Below, in pieces: positions 51,402 through 51,475 of a stretch of DNA of 51,475 nt (its first letter is position 1; each line of letters opens with the position of its first letter). Source of the DNA: Lachnospiraceae bacterium (GTDB lineage Bacteria > Bacillota > Clostridia > Lachnospirales > Lachnospiraceae); assembly GCA_024680595.1 (NCBI GenBank), contig JAILCB010000155.1, positions 1-51,475 of the forward strand, given 5' to 3'. The notes under the pieces were generated by a model that made no database searches, was not told where the DNA came from, and worked only from the letters and a program-made list of their open reading frames with translations. A program made the translations under genes and the position numbers.

Positions 51402-51475
51402 CATTATTTTTTCTTTTTTGAAGCGTATTTTTAGGGTGAATGGAACGATAATACATTTCGCAGAGTATACAACTC

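Overview
The window looks like chromosomal DNA from a low-to-middle GC Firmicute of class Clostridia, most plausibly a relative of the Lachnospiraceae. This is inferred from the gene order tig-clpP-clpX-lon-engB, AGGAGG-type ribosome binding sites, an archaeal-type ProRS, a high-molecular-weight rubredoxin, DUF1653 and DUF1934 proteins, a stand-alone TrpB2 and many Gly/Ser-rich surface proteins. I see no rRNA, tRNA, transposase, integrase, prophage or CRISPR array. Gene density is high and nearly all genes are intact. The novelty sits in the intergenic DNA, not in a cargo island.

Region by region. 1-4.8 kb (+): 3' part of a large membrane-anchored surface protein, then holA, a DUF1653 protein with a 9-residue repeat insert, and a family 2 glycosyltransferase. 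4.9-7.6 kb (-): Nudix hydrolase, glyA, flavin reductase-rubredoxin. 7.8-12.1 kb (+): MacB-type ABC ATPase, an extracellular membrane-anchored accessory protein, and an FtsX/MacB permease. 12.2-15.4 kb (+): MBOAT acyltransferase plus SGNH protein, a probable polysaccharide O-acylation pair. 15.6-20.4 kb (-): LacI regulator, glycogen phosphorylase, CYTH protein, DJ-1/PfpI protein. 20.8-27.4 kb (+): trigger factor, ClpP, ClpX, Lon and EngB. 27.4-28.4 kb (-): two small membrane proteins. 28.7-37.4 kb (+): proS, cca, PEGA lipoprotein, ispE, GntR regulator, DUF1934, galU, TagA/WecG glycosyltransferase. 37.7-40.3 kb (-): malQ with an unusual insert and a one-helix membrane protein. 40.5-46.4 kb (+): trigger-factor-like lipoprotein, asnS, NlpC/P60 hydrolase, DUF4910 peptidase-like protein. 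46.9-48.2 kb (-): TrpB2. 48.8-51.2 kb (+): F420 gamma-glutamyl ligase-like protein and a GMP synthase ATPase subunit that lacks the glutaminase domain.

Themes. Three blocks fit together: proteostasis (trigger factor, ClpXP, Lon and a second, secreted trigger-factor-like lipoprotein), alpha-glucan use (LacI regulator, GlgP, MalQ) and envelope or glycan building (GT2, GalU, TagA, MBOAT/SGNH, NlpC/P60, surface proteins).

The most unusual content is a set of intergenic repeat elements with RNA-like folds. (1) A 178-nt, three-helix element after tagA has a reduced second copy after trpB. (2) A 53-bp cruciform element occurs as inverted copies flanking malQ. (3) A dispersed element occurs before clpP, after the SGNH gene, before nlpC and before the cofE-like gene, with one compensatory base-pair change between two copies. 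(4) A 71-bp three-way-junction element follows asnS. (5) Several spacers carry periodic TGAAAGGA or Shine-Dalgarno-containing repeats. Which of these are transcribed RNAs and which are mobile DNA repeats cannot be settled from this window alone.
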